Below the pieces are notes generated by a model that saw only the letters and a program-made list of their open reading frames with translations, did no database searches and had not been told where the DNA came from. Both the position numbers and the translations under genes were made by a program. A DNA stretch of 64,000 nucleotides from Neisseria sp. DTU_2020_1000833_1_SI_GRL_NUU_006 (GTDB lineage Bacteria > Pseudomonadota > Gammaproteobacteria > Burkholderiales > Neisseriaceae), in assembly GCA_032388755.1 (NCBI GenBank), contig CP135593.1, positions 868,001 to 932,000 on the forward strand, in the 5' to 3' direction. This document shows, one piece after another, positions 24,861 through 32,962 of this stretch (position 1 is the stretch's first letter; each line of letters starts with the position of its first letter).

Positions 24861-24930
24861 TATAGTGGATTAAATTTAAATCAGGACAAGGCGAGGCAAC
24901 GCCGTACTGGTTTAAAGTTAATCCACTATA
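24861..24930. repeat. Miniature Correia repeat element, internally deleted
   Basis: The 70-bp element begins TATAGTGGATTAAATTTAAA and ends with the inverted terminal repeat AGTTAATCCACTATA, the termini of Correia repeat enclosed elements. Internal arms GACAAGGCGAGG and AACGCCGTACTGG are directly joined, so the usual 30-90 bp central part is missing. Full elements are about 105-155 bp. It lies downstream of the helicase gene, before a DUS-pair terminator. Confidence 0.85.
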
Positions 24931-24960
24931 TGAAGAAACTTTGATACCGCGTTGCCTAAC

Positions 24961-24999
24961 AAAAAGGTCGTCTGAAAATCGATTTCAGACGACCTTTTT
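24961..24999. terminator. Bidirectional DUS-pair terminator
   Basis: AAAAAGGTCGTCTGAAA and TTTCAGACGACCTTTTT form a perfect 17-bp stem with a 5-nt loop between the convergent helicase gene and the 25054-25548 gene. Confidence 0.85.
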
Positions 25000-25053
25000 A
25001 TTATGATGAGACGAAGGAGAGTTTGAGACAGATGGGTTCAATACGCCATAAAT

Positions 25054-25548
25054 TTATACCGGCTCATGCGCCCATTGAGGAAGCGTGGTTTTCTGTTTGC
25101 AAAATGCAAATAACCGCTGTCCGCTGAATTTCTCAAACATCAGCTCCACACCGCTTTGCAAGCGCAAAATCAGTGCGGAAGGTGTATCTATTTTGATAAA
25201 GTCGATGCGGTGCTGTACCAGTTTTGCAATAGTCGAATACAAATCAAGCTTGTCTGCATGATTGAAGAACCAGGGATTAAGACTTAACCAGCGTCCTCCG
25301 TTTAATGGCTCTCCGGGTTGGAAATCAGCACGGATTTGAGTAAGGCGGTCGTCTGAAAAATGCAGTTCAATATTGCCATAAAGCCAGATATTCCATCCCT
25401 TTTTCACTAAAAGCCCTTTAGGAACGCATTCGGGAGCGGGGAACATTTGTAAAATCATTTCTGCAGTTTGTCCGATTTCCAGATAATCAAATCGGCCTGT
25501 GGTCAGAAAGTCAAACATATCGACAGAAATCGGAAAGTGGTAACGCAT
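25054..25548 (-). CDS. Hypothetical protein
   Basis: This 164-aa soluble protein (MRYHFPISVDMFDFLTTGRFDYLEIG...) has no signal peptide or membrane segment. It is rich in aromatic residues (KKGWNIWLYGNIELHFSDDRL). The size and the mixed alpha/beta pattern recall small immunity-type proteins, but no family is recognised. A DUS read in frame gives FSDDR. Single gene in convergent orientation with the helicase. Confidence 0.6.
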   Translation of the reverse strand: MRYHFPISVDMFDFLTTGRFDYLEIGQTAEMILQMFPAPECVPKGLLVKKGWNIWLYGNIELHFSDDRLTQIRADFQPGEPLNGGRWLSLNPWFFNHADKLDLYSTIAKLVQHRIDFIKIDTPSALILRLQSGVELMFEKFSGQRLFAFCKQKTTLPQWAHEPV

Positions 25549-25800
25549 GGCAAGCTTCAGACGAGGTAGGAAGAATGGCGTTATATTAGTTCAAAAGTCA
25601 AATGCAATCAATTCTTATTTCTATTTTTAGTTGATTTCACTATTTGAGGACATTTCATTTTTTGTACAATTTAAAATTAAGATACTCTCATTAATACCGT
25701 CATTTCCGCATAGGTAGGAATATGAAAGTTTGAAGTAGCAGCAAACTCTGAATATTTTTATAAAACCAAGTTGTTTTCGCGGGGAAAGTCCAAGCTACAG
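25549..25800. other. AT-rich intergenic region with degenerate dRS3-like repeat
   Basis: No gene is seen. At 25702-25721 the sequence ATTTCC-N8-AGGAAT differs at two positions from the Neisseria dRS3 core ATTCCC-N8-GGGAAT and lies in a CGTCATT context typical of that repeat. dRS3 sites are integration targets of Nf-type filamentous phages. The rest is AT-rich without recognisable signals. Confidence 0.4.
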
Positions 25801-25807
25801 ATAAAAG

Positions 25808-25839
25808 AAGGTCGTCTGAAATTTTTCAGACGACCTTTT
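25808..25839 (-). terminator. DUS-pair terminator after ftsB
   Basis: AAGGTCGTCTGAAA and TTTCAGACGACCTT flank a 4-nt loop, on the 3' side of the eno-ftsB unit (minus strand). Confidence 0.8.
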
Positions 25840-25855
25840 ATTCCCATCAGGGCAA

Positions 25856-26134
25856 TTAACGGCTGCGTTCGATAAAACGGTAATAGGTTTCGCCGTCTTG
25901 GACGTAACCCAATTCCACACGGGCAATTTCAGAAATCGCTTCTTGACCGTTCGCCAAATCATCGACTTCCGCAGCAAGGAACTGGTTGCGCAAAGTGAGC
26001 GTCTGGTTTTTCTCCTCCTGCACGGAAAGTTGTTCCTGCAATTCTTCCGTATGCGCGATACTGCCTTTTCCAAACCAAAGGCTGTATTGGCAGTAAGCAA
26101 GCGCGATGGATAAAACAACAGTTACCCACTTCAT
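25856..26134 (-). CDS. ftsB: Cell division protein FtsB
   Basis: FtsB links FtsL and FtsQ in the divisome. The 92-aa product has an N-terminal membrane helix (WVTVVLSIALAYCQYSLWFG), a coiled coil (about 30-65, EELQEQLSVQEEKNQTLTLRNQFLAAEVDDL) and the conserved end ARVELGYVQDGETYYRF. The gene lies 16 bp downstream of eno on the same strand, the arrangement conserved in many proteobacteria. Confidence 0.93.
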   Translation of the reverse strand: MKWVTVVLSIALAYCQYSLWFGKGSIAHTEELQEQLSVQEEKNQTLTLRNQFLAAEVDDLANGQEAISEIARVELGYVQDGETYYRFIERSR

Positions 26135-26150
26135 ACATCAATACCTTTTC

Positions 26151-27437
26151 TTATTTGCCCAGTTGATAGAATGCGGCTTTGCCGGGGTAGTAGGCAGCTT
26201 CTGCCAATTCTTCCTCGATGCGCAGCAGTTGGTTGTATTTCGCCATGCGGTCGGAGCGGCTCAATGAACCGGTTTTGATCTGCATACAGTTGGTAGCGAC
26301 TGCCAAGTCGGCAATGGTGCTGTCTTCAGTTTCGCCCGAACGGTGGCTCATTACGCTGGCGTAACGGCTGCGTTTTGCCAAGTCAACCGCTTGCAAGGTT
26401 TCGCTCAAAGTACCGATTTGGTTGACTTTGACCAGCAATGCGTTTGCCACGCCTTTTTCGATTCCTTCGGCAAGGATTTTCGGATTGGTTACGAACAAGT
26501 CGTCGCCGACCAGTTGTACTTTGCTGCCGAGTTTTTCGGTGAGGAGTTTCCAGCCTTCCCAGTCGTTTTCATCCATACCGTCTTCGATGGAGATAATCGG
26601 GAATTCGTTAACCAAGCCTTCAAGGTATTCGGCAAATTCTGCGCTGGTGTAAGAACGGCCTTCGGCTTCCAAGTGGTATTTGCCGTCTTTGTAAAACTCG
26701 CTGGATGCGCAGTCCAAAGCAAACAAGACATCATCACCTGCTTTGTAACCAGCAGCTTCGGTTGCTTCAACCATCAGTTGCAGAGCTTCTTTGTGGCTGT
26801 TCAGGTTAGGGGCGAAACCGCCTTCATCGCCGACAGTAGTCGGGAAGCCTTTACCGTCGCACAGTTTTTTCAGCGCGTGGAAAATTTCAGCACCGCAGCG
26901 CAGGGCTTCGCGGAAGGATTTTGCGCCGACAGGCATAATCATAAATTCTTGAATGTTCAGGCTGTTATTGGCATGTTCGCCGCCGTTGATAACGTTCATC
27001 ATCGGAACAGGCAAAGCCATAGGACCGGCGCCGCCCAAGTAACGGTACAGCGGCAGACCTGAATCTTCGGCAGCCGCGCGGGCAACAGCCATAGAAACTG
27101 CCAAAGTAGCATTCGCACCCAAATTGCCTTTGTTTTCAGTGCCGTCCAGCTCGATCATGATTTTGTCGATGTAGGACTGTTCGTTGGCATCGATACCGAT
27201 CAGGGCTTGGGCAATTTGGTTGTTGACGTGTTCAACTGCTTTCAATACGCCTTTGCCCGAGTAGCGGGATTTGTCGCCGTCGCGAAGTTCCAAAGCCTCT
27301 TTTTGACCGGTAGACGCACCGCTCGGTACGGCGGCACGGCCCATTACGCCGGACTCCAGCAATACATCGCATTCTACGGTAGGGTTGCCGCGTGAATCCA
27401 AAATCTCGCGGGCAAAAATATCAACGATTGCGCTCAT
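26151..27437 (-). CDS. eno: Enolase
   Basis: Enolase interconverts 2-phosphoglycerate and phosphoenolpyruvate and is also part of the degradosome in many bacteria. The 428-aa product shows the expected motifs: ILDSRGNPTVECDV, SGASTGQKEALELRD, the metal ligands in FALDCASSEFY, SIEDGMDENDW and QLVGDDLFVTN, and the signature ALLVKVNQIGTLSET and VMSHRSGETEDSTIADLAV. A -10 element TATAAT (minus strand, 27528-27533) lies about 90 bp upstream of the ATG. FtsB is encoded directly downstream. Confidence 0.97.
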   Translation of the reverse strand: MSAIVDIFAREILDSRGNPTVECDVLLESGVMGRAAVPSGASTGQKEALELRDGDKSRYSGKGVLKAVEHVNNQIAQALIGIDANEQSYIDKIMIELDGTENKGNLGANATLAVSMAVARAAAEDSGLPLYRYLGGAGPMALPVPMMNVINGGEHANNSLNIQEFMIMPVGAKSFREALRCGAEIFHALKKLCDGKGFPTTVGDEGGFAPNLNSHKEALQLMVEATEAAGYKAGDDVLFALDCASSEFYKDGKYHLEAEGRSYTSAEFAEYLEGLVNEFPIISIEDGMDENDWEGWKLLTEKLGSKVQLVGDDLFVTNPKILAEGIEKGVANALLVKVNQIGTLSETLQAVDLAKRSRYASVMSHRSGETEDSTIADLAVATNCMQIKTGSLSRSDRMAKYNQLLRIEEELAEAAYYPGKAAFYQLGK

Positions 27438-27527
27438 AAATATTCTCCAAATGAGGATGAAAAAAGAAAAGTAGCTTTGTTACATTTCAGACGACCTATG
27501 AGTGTCGCTGAAAGCACATCAACGGCG

Positions 27528-27533
27528 ATTATA
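27528..27533 (-). promoter_or_regulatory. Probable -10 element of eno-ftsB
   Basis: TATAAT on the minus strand, about 90 bp before the eno start codon. No convincing -35 is visible at 16-18 bp, so the promoter call is tentative. Confidence 0.4.
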
Positions 27534-27687
27534 CCGATGGTGGTATTGGAATTACGATGAAACCGACTTTAAGTTTGTTTCACGTCAACATCGGTTTTGC
27601 ACAAAAAATAATATCTGCTCAAGCAGCCCCGCATTTTAACAGTTTTTGAGGTTTCAGGGCAGGGGAGCTTGCTGAGAATGCTTTGTT

Positions 27688-27975
27688 TTAGGCAGGAAGG
27701 TCGTCTGAAAAACGATTCGAATGAGCATTTAACCAACCGATAATATTCAATATCTTTTCGAATTTTGAGATAAATGAGGATTTTTTAAGGGCTTGGAGAG
27801 CAGCATTGTCTAATCTGTGATAGCCGCTGCTTTCAATAATGCGAACCATGTTTGAGTGACTATTTAAAGCCCTTACGCCGAGAATGGCTTGTCCTTTCTC
27901 TCCATTTTCTAGGAAATAAACAGGATATTTGGGAACAGGTATATGGGCAACTTTGTTGAAAAAGCAAAATCGGTA
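27688..27975 (-). pseudogene. TonB C-terminal-domain fragment
   Basis: An open frame without a start codon translates to NKVAHIPVPKYPVYFLENGEKG..., then VRIIESSGYHRLDNAALQALKKSSF. This is the pattern of the TonB C-terminal domain (YP near the start, G-A-V-like strand, SSGY-LD-AAL, final F). The N-terminal membrane anchor and Pro-rich linker are absent, and a stop (27976-27978) lies immediately upstream. The 3' end runs through a DUS (SDDL). It is interpreted as the decayed remnant of a TonB-like energy transducer gene; the rest of the 650-bp gap between eno and guaB holds no other gene. Confidence 0.55.
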
Positions 27976-28032
27976 TCAAAATTTCCGCGCATTTATTATC
28001 GTGTAAAAAAATAACAAAGGCCCTGCAAAATT

Positions 28033-28061
28033 TTGTAAGGTTGGCATTTAAATGCTATAAT
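28033..28061 (+). promoter_or_regulatory. Promoter of guaB
   Basis: TTGTAA (28033-28038), 17-bp spacer, TATAAT (28056-28061) with an extended TGC before the -10. The predicted start is about 30 bp upstream of the guaB ATG. Confidence 0.7.
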
Positions 28062-28097
28062 GCCGTGCATCTTGCACAAACTGAAAGACTGAGCATC

Positions 28098-29561
28098 ATG
28101 CGTATCGTAGAAAAAGCCTATACTTTCGACGATGTTTTGTTGGTTCCTGCACATTCAACCGTGCTGCCACGAGACGTTAAACTTCAAACCAAGCTCACCC
28201 GCGAAATCACGCTCAACCTCCCCTTACTTTCCGCCGCAATGGACACCGTTACCGAAGCACGCCTCGCCATTTCCATGGCGCAAGAAGGCGGTATCGGCAT
28301 TATCCATAAAAACATGACGCCTGAAATGCAGGCGCGTGCCGTTTCCAAAGTGAAACGCCACGAGAGCGGCGTAGTGAAAGACCCGGTAACGGTTGCCCCG
28401 ACGACGCTCATCCGCGAAGTATTGGAAATGCGCGCGCAACGCAAACGCAAAATGTCCGGCCTGCCCGTCGTCGAAAACGGCAAAGTAGTAGGTATCGTTA
28501 CCAACCGCGACCTGCGTTTTGAAAACCGCCTCGACCTGCCCGTTTCCGCCATCATGACCCCGCGCGAACGCTTGGTTACCGTCCCCGAAGGCACAAGCAT
28601 CGACGAAGCGCGCGAACTGATGCACGAACATAAAGTCGAGCGCGTTTTGGTCTTGAACGAAAAAGACGAACTTAAAGGCTTGATTACCGTAAAAGATATT
28701 TTGAAAACCACCGAGTTTCCGAATGCCAACAAAGACTCCGAAGGCCGTTTGCGCGTAGGCGCGGCTGTCGGCACCGGCGGCGACACCGAAGAGCGCGTAA
28801 AAGCCTTGGTCGGAGCAGGAGTCGACGTCATCGTCGTCGATACTGCACACGGCCATAGCCAAGGCGTTATCGAGCGCGTGAAATGGGTGAAAGAAACCTA
28901 TCCGCACATACAAGTCATCGGCGGCAATATCGCAACCGCCAAAGCCGCTTTGGATTTGGTCGCAGCAGGAGCAGACGCCGTCAAAGTCGGTATCGGACCG
29001 GGTTCGATTTGTACCACCCGTATCGTTGCGGGCGTAGGCGTGCCGCAACTGACCGCCATTCACAATGTTGCCGAAGCCCTCAAAGGCACCGGCGTTCCGC
29101 TGATTGCCGACGGCGGCATCCGCTTCTCCGGCGACATCGCCAAAGCTCTGGCAGCAGGCGCATACAGCGTCATGCTCGGCGGAATGTTTGCCGGTACGGA
29201 AGAAGCACCGGGCGAAATCGAACTCTACCAAGGTCGTTCGTACAAATCCTACCGCGGTATGGGTTCTCTGGGTGCAATGAGCCAAGGTTCTGCCGACCGC
29301 TACTTCCAAGATAAAACCGACAGCACCGACAAATATGTCCCCGAAGGCATTGAAGGCCGCGTTCCCTACAAAGGTCCGATTGTGAACATCATCCACCAAC
29401 TGACCGGCGGCCTGCGTTCCAGCATGGGCTATTTGGGCTGCGCCAATATCGCAGAAATGCACGAAAAAGCGGAATTTGTAGAAATTACCTCCGCCGGTAT
29501 GAGCGAATCCCACGTTCACGATGTTCAAATTACCAAAGAAGCGCCGAACTATCACCGCTAA
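28098..29561 (+). CDS. guaB: IMP dehydrogenase
   Basis: GuaB oxidises IMP to XMP, the committed step of GMP synthesis. The ATG at 28098 (MRIVEKAYTFDDVLLVPAHS) gives 487 aa; the longer open frame from 28041 is discarded because the promoter lies inside it. A CBS pair (about residues 93-205) interrupts the barrel. The catalytic loop is GIGPGSICTTR with Cys305, and the flap region contains YRGMGSLGAMSQGSADRY. Length and motifs are normal for the bacterial enzyme. Confidence 0.97.
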   Translation: MRIVEKAYTFDDVLLVPAHSTVLPRDVKLQTKLTREITLNLPLLSAAMDTVTEARLAISMAQEGGIGIIHKNMTPEMQARAVSKVKRHESGVVKDPVTVAPTTLIREVLEMRAQRKRKMSGLPVVENGKVVGIVTNRDLRFENRLDLPVSAIMTPRERLVTVPEGTSIDEARELMHEHKVERVLVLNEKDELKGLITVKDILKTTEFPNANKDSEGRLRVGAAVGTGGDTEERVKALVGAGVDVIVVDTAHGHSQGVIERVKWVKETYPHIQVIGGNIATAKAALDLVAAGADAVKVGIGPGSICTTRIVAGVGVPQLTAIHNVAEALKGTGVPLIADGGIRFSGDIAKALAAGAYSVMLGGMFAGTEEAPGEIELYQGRSYKSYRGMGSLGAMSQGSADRYFQDKTDSTDKYVPEGIEGRVPYKGPIVNIIHQLTGGLRSSMGYLGCANIAEMHEKAEFVEITSAGMSESHVHDVQITKEAPNYHR

Positions 29562-29570
29562 GGTAAAGTG

Positions 29571-29606
29571 AAAAAAGGTCGTCTGAAAGTTTCAGACGAC
29601 CTCTTT
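29571..29606. terminator. DUS-pair terminator between guaB and the ABC-F gene
   Basis: AAAGGTCGTCTGAAA and TTTCAGACGACCTCTTT form a stem with a 1-2 nt loop, between convergent genes. Confidence 0.8.
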
Positions 29607-29632
29607 CTATTGTTTGAATAATGCCCTAAAAA

Positions 29633-31540
29633 TCAGATTGCTTCACCGTTCTGCTTCGCCTCTAGAAGCTCCCAGCGTTCCAATTTTTCCAAGAGCAGTG
29701 TTTCGATTTCTTCGGCACGGTTTTGCAATGTGCCGGCTTTCTCATAATCTTTGAAGATTTCAGGATCGGAAAGCTGCACGTTGATTGCCGCCTGTTCGGT
29801 TTCCAAGGCGGCGATTTCGTCGGGCAGGGTGTCGAGTTCGCGCTGTTCTTTGTAGGAAAGTTTGATCGTGCGGTTGGCTTTGGGTTTGGCTTTTTCCGGT
29901 TCTGCGGTTGTTTTCGGCGCGGAGGCCGTCTGAATTTTCTCTTCGCGTGATTTTGCGTCGATATAGTCCTGATAGCCGCCGATGTATTCTTTCAGACGAC
30001 CTTGCCCTTCGAAAACAATGCTTTGGGTAATCACATTGTCGAGGAACATACGGTCGTGCGAGACGAGGAATACCGTGCCTTGGTAATCGCGCAGCAAATC
30101 TTCAAGCAGCTCTTGGGTGTCGATGTCTAGGTCGTTGGTCGGTTCGTCCAAGACCAGGATATTGGCGGGACGGGTGAAGAGTTTTGCCAGCAGAAGGCGG
30201 TTGCGTTCGCCGCCGGAGAGCGATGAGACGGGGCTTTGCGCGCGGGCAGGGTGGAACAGGAAATCTTCCAGATAGCTCATGACGTGTTTTTTCTTGCCGC
30301 CGACTTCGACGTAATCATTGCCTTGTCCGAGCGTGTAAAACACAGTGTCGTTTTCGTTCAACGCGCTGCGGAACTGGTCGAAATAGGCGACTTCCTGCTT
30401 GCTGCCGATGCGGATTCTGCCGTAGGTCGGCTGCAATTCGCCCAGAATCAGCTTGAGAAAGGTGGTTTTGCCGATGCCGTTTGGGCCGATTAAGCCGATT
30501 TTGTCGCCACGCTGCAAGATGGCGGAGAATTTGTCCATAATGACTTTGTCGCCGTAGGCAAACGAGGCGTGTTCCAGCTCGGCGATGATTTTGCCGCTTT
30601 TCTCGCCGCTGTCGAGCTTGAAGTTGACTTGTCCTTGCACGTTGCGGCGTTCGGCACGCTGACGGCGCAGTTCTTCCAAACGGCGCACGCGGCCTTCGTT
30701 GCGGGTACGGCGCGCTTCGATGCCTTTGCGTATCCACGCTTCTTCCTGCGCGTGGAATTTGTCGAAGAGGCGGTTGTGTTCCGCTTCAACCGCCAATTCC
30801 TGCGCTTTTTTCTCGCTGTATTTGGAGAACGAGCCGGGATAGGAGCGCAGAATACCGCGGTCGAGTTCGACAATGCGCGTGGCAATGTTGTCCAGAAAAC
30901 GGCGGTCGTGGGTAATCACGACCAAGCTGCCTTCAAACGCTTTGAGCAGGTTTTCCAGCCAGATAATCGCGTCGATGTCCAAATGGTTGGTCGGCTCATC
31001 CAGCAGCAATACGTCGGGCTTCTGCACCCAAGCCTGCGCCAGGGCGACGCGCTTTTTCTGCCCACCGGAGAGGTTGCCGATTTTTTCATTTTCCGGCAAA
31101 CCGAGTTCGCCCAAAGTCTGCTTCACCGCCGCATCCAGCTTCCAACCGTCCTTCGCTTCGATTTCAAGCTGTAATTCGTTGAGTTCTTTCAATAAGGTTT
31201 CACTTGAACCATTTTCCAACTCATGGCTGACGCGGTGGTAACGGCGCAGCAGGTCGCGGATTTCGCCCAAGCCTTCGGCGACGGTGTCGAATACGGTGGC
31301 TTCTTTGTCGAAAAACGATTCCTGCGGCACATAAACGATTTTGAGGTTGTTTTGAACGATAATCTGCCCGTCATCGAGCTTCTGCACGCCGGCGAGGATT
31401 TTTAGAAACGAAGATTTACCCGCGCCGTTGCGGCCGATTAAGCCGATTTTTTCGCCGCTGTCGAGTTGGAAGGAAGTTTTGTCGAGCAAGGCGACATGGC
31501 CGACGGCAAAAGAAGCGTTTTCTACGGATAAGATGTTCAT
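29633..31540 (-). CDS. uup: ABC-F family ATPase (Uup-like)
   Basis: This 635-aa soluble protein has two ABC ATPase domains and no membrane segments. ABC-F proteins act on ribosomes or DNA rather than as transporters. Walker A motifs are GRNGAGKSS and GPNGIGKTT; signature motifs are NLSGGQKKRVALAQAW and SLSGGERNRLLLAKLF, each followed by LLLDEPTNHLD or LVLDEPTNDLD. The linker (about 240-310) is highly charged. The C-terminal extension (about 540-635) is a coiled coil (LSYKEQRELDTLPDEIAALETEQ), the feature that distinguishes Uup from Etta and other ABC-F members. An AG-dialect DUS lies in this tail. Confidence 0.9.
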   Translation of the reverse strand: MNILSVENASFAVGHVALLDKTSFQLDSGEKIGLIGRNGAGKSSFLKILAGVQKLDDGQIIVQNNLKIVYVPQESFFDKEATVFDTVAEGLGEIRDLLRRYHRVSHELENGSSETLLKELNELQLEIEAKDGWKLDAAVKQTLGELGLPENEKIGNLSGGQKKRVALAQAWVQKPDVLLLDEPTNHLDIDAIIWLENLLKAFEGSLVVITHDRRFLDNIATRIVELDRGILRSYPGSFSKYSEKKAQELAVEAEHNRLFDKFHAQEEAWIRKGIEARRTRNEGRVRRLEELRRQRAERRNVQGQVNFKLDSGEKSGKIIAELEHASFAYGDKVIMDKFSAILQRGDKIGLIGPNGIGKTTFLKLILGELQPTYGRIRIGSKQEVAYFDQFRSALNENDTVFYTLGQGNDYVEVGGKKKHVMSYLEDFLFHPARAQSPVSSLSGGERNRLLLAKLFTRPANILVLDEPTNDLDIDTQELLEDLLRDYQGTVFLVSHDRMFLDNVITQSIVFEGQGRLKEYIGGYQDYIDAKSREEKIQTASAPKTTAEPEKAKPKANRTIKLSYKEQRELDTLPDEIAALETEQAAINVQLSDPEIFKDYEKAGTLQNRAEEIETLLLEKLERWELLEAKQNGEAI

Positions 31541-31608
31541 AAGGCAGATTGAGAAAGATGAAAGGGTATGGATTTTAAACGATTTTGAAGGTTTCTTTGA
31601 AATCAGGC

Positions 31609-31655
31609 AAAAAGGTCGTCTGAAAACGAAAATCCGTTTTCAGACGACCTTTTTT
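31609..31655. terminator. DUS-pair terminator
   Basis: AAAAAGGTCGTCTGAAAACG and CGTTTTCAGACGACCTTTTT form a perfect long stem downstream of purE (minus strand). Confidence 0.85.
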
Positions 31656-31658
31656 ACA

Positions 31659-32144
31659 TCAGGCTTCGGGCAGTTCCATGTCTAAAACGGTTTGCTCCTG
31701 CTTGGCGCGGAAATCGGCAAGTTTTTGCGCCAGCTTGAGATCTTCGTTGGCAAGCAGCGAGATAGCGAACAGGGCGGCGTTGGCGGCTCCTGCCTCGCCG
31801 ATGGCAAAAGTGGCGACGGGAACGCCTTTGGGCATTTGCACGATGGAGAGCAGGGAGTCTTCGCCTCGCAGGTATTTGCTGGGTACGGGAACGCCCAATA
31901 CGGGGACGGTGGTTTTGGCGGCAACCATGCCGGGCAGGTGTGCCGCGCCGCCTGCGCCCGCGATGATGGCTTTGATGCAGCGGTCGCGGGCGGTTTCGGC
32001 GTATTCGAACATTAAATCGGGGGTGCGGTGTGCGGACACGACGCAGGCTTCGTATTCGACGCCGAACTCTTTGAGAAACTGCGCTGCCTGCTGCATGACG
32101 GGCCAGTCGCTGTTGCTGCCCATGATGATGCCGATTTTGGCCAT
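31659..32144 (-). CDS. purE: N5-carboxyaminoimidazole ribonucleotide mutase
   Basis: PurE converts N5-CAIR to CAIR in purine synthesis. The ATG at 32144 (MAKIGIIMGSNSDWPVMQQAAQFL) gives the usual 161 aa. The class I signature is complete: GSNSDWPVM, VVSAHRTPDLMFEYAE, AGAGGAAHLPGMVAAKTTVPVLGVPV and LLSIVQMPKGVPVATFAIGEAGAANAALFA. PurK is not in the window. The gene is bracketed by DUS pairs; the upstream pair uses the variant AGATCGTCTGAA. Confidence 0.96.
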   Translation of the reverse strand: MAKIGIIMGSNSDWPVMQQAAQFLKEFGVEYEACVVSAHRTPDLMFEYAETARDRCIKAIIAGAGGAAHLPGMVAAKTTVPVLGVPVPSKYLRGEDSLLSIVQMPKGVPVATFAIGEAGAANAALFAISLLANEDLKLAQKLADFRAKQEQTVLDMELPEA

Positions 32145-32223
32145 ATTTGCTCCTATTGTATAAAACATTATTCAATGAATGATTTCAGACGACCTTCGAA
32201 TAAGGGGGAGATCGTCTGAAAAG

Positions 32224-32958
32224 TTATCGTTGCTTGATACTGATAGCGGCGCGTTTGGCAGCTTCGCTATCGGGATAGCTCTGTATCAGCTTGCGCCATG
32301 TGTTGCGGGCGATGTCTTTCTGTTGCAGCTTGTATTGGCATTGTCCGATGCTGAAGAGCGCGTCGGGGGCTTGCGGGCTGTTGCGGAAGCGGTTGGCGTA
32401 GCGGCCGCCGATTTCGATGACGGATTCGCAGTGGCCCATGCGCTGCTGGCTTTGCAGCAACAGATACATATTGCGGCGCGCAATATCGCTGCCGTTACCG
32501 CCGTCGGCTTCCTTCAGAATGGCTGCCGCCGCCCGATAATTCCCGTTGCGGTAGTATTTGGACGCACGCTCGTAAAGACGGGTTTCGTTTAGGGTAAGCG
32601 AATCTGTTTCGGTCGGTACAGTACCGCCGTTCTCCAGATAATGTTTTTTGAGTTTCTGGTCGTCTAAGCGTTGCGACACGGTTTTCTTAGCAGGACGGGA
32701 GTGGATTTTGTTTTGCTGCTCGATTTGCTGCAAACGAAGGTTTACCGCCTCCATTTCCCGCTCAATGCGTGCAACCTGTACGCCCAAATGGTCGATTTGT
32801 GTCTGTTCGTCGAGCTTGGGATAGGGGATGGATACTTTCTGCGTGCTATCGGGAATATCCGGCAGCGAAAAAGTGTCGTCTGAAGTCGGGGATGAAACGG
32901 AAGTACAGGCGGCGGTAAAGGCAATGGGAAGCAGTCGGATAAGCAGGTTTGTTTTCAT
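32224..32958 (-). CDS. Exported TPR protein, CpoB/YbgF-like lipoprotein candidate
   Basis: The 244-aa product begins with a signal sequence ending FTAACTS; the Cys suggests lipidation, but the -3 residue does not fit the lipobox well. A coiled coil follows (about 52-85, QTQIDHLGVQVARIEREMEAVNLRLQQIEQQ), then a C-terminal TPR array (about 122-240, ETRLYERASKYYRNGNYRAAAAILKEA...). This layout matches CpoB/YbgF, the Tol-associated coordinator of outer-membrane constriction and peptidoglycan synthesis. It is not beside tol-pal here. The 3' end lies 4 bp after the O-methyltransferase gene end, so these two could be co-transcribed. Confidence 0.7.
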   Translation of the reverse strand: MKTNLLIRLLPIAFTAACTSVSSPTSDDTFSLPDIPDSTQKVSIPYPKLDEQTQIDHLGVQVARIEREMEAVNLRLQQIEQQNKIHSRPAKKTVSQRLDDQKLKKHYLENGGTVPTETDSLTLNETRLYERASKYYRNGNYRAAAAILKEADGGNGSDIARRNMYLLLQSQQRMGHCESVIEIGGRYANRFRNSPQAPDALFSIGQCQYKLQQKDIARNTWRKLIQSYPDSEAAKRAAISIKQR

Positions 32959-32962
32959 CGGT

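Noticed and set aside
25774..25800. GGGGAAAGTCCAAGCTAC, resembling the conserved RNase P RNA segment
   Set aside because: The rest of the RNase P RNA (flanking helices and the downstream conserved regions) is absent; chance similarity.
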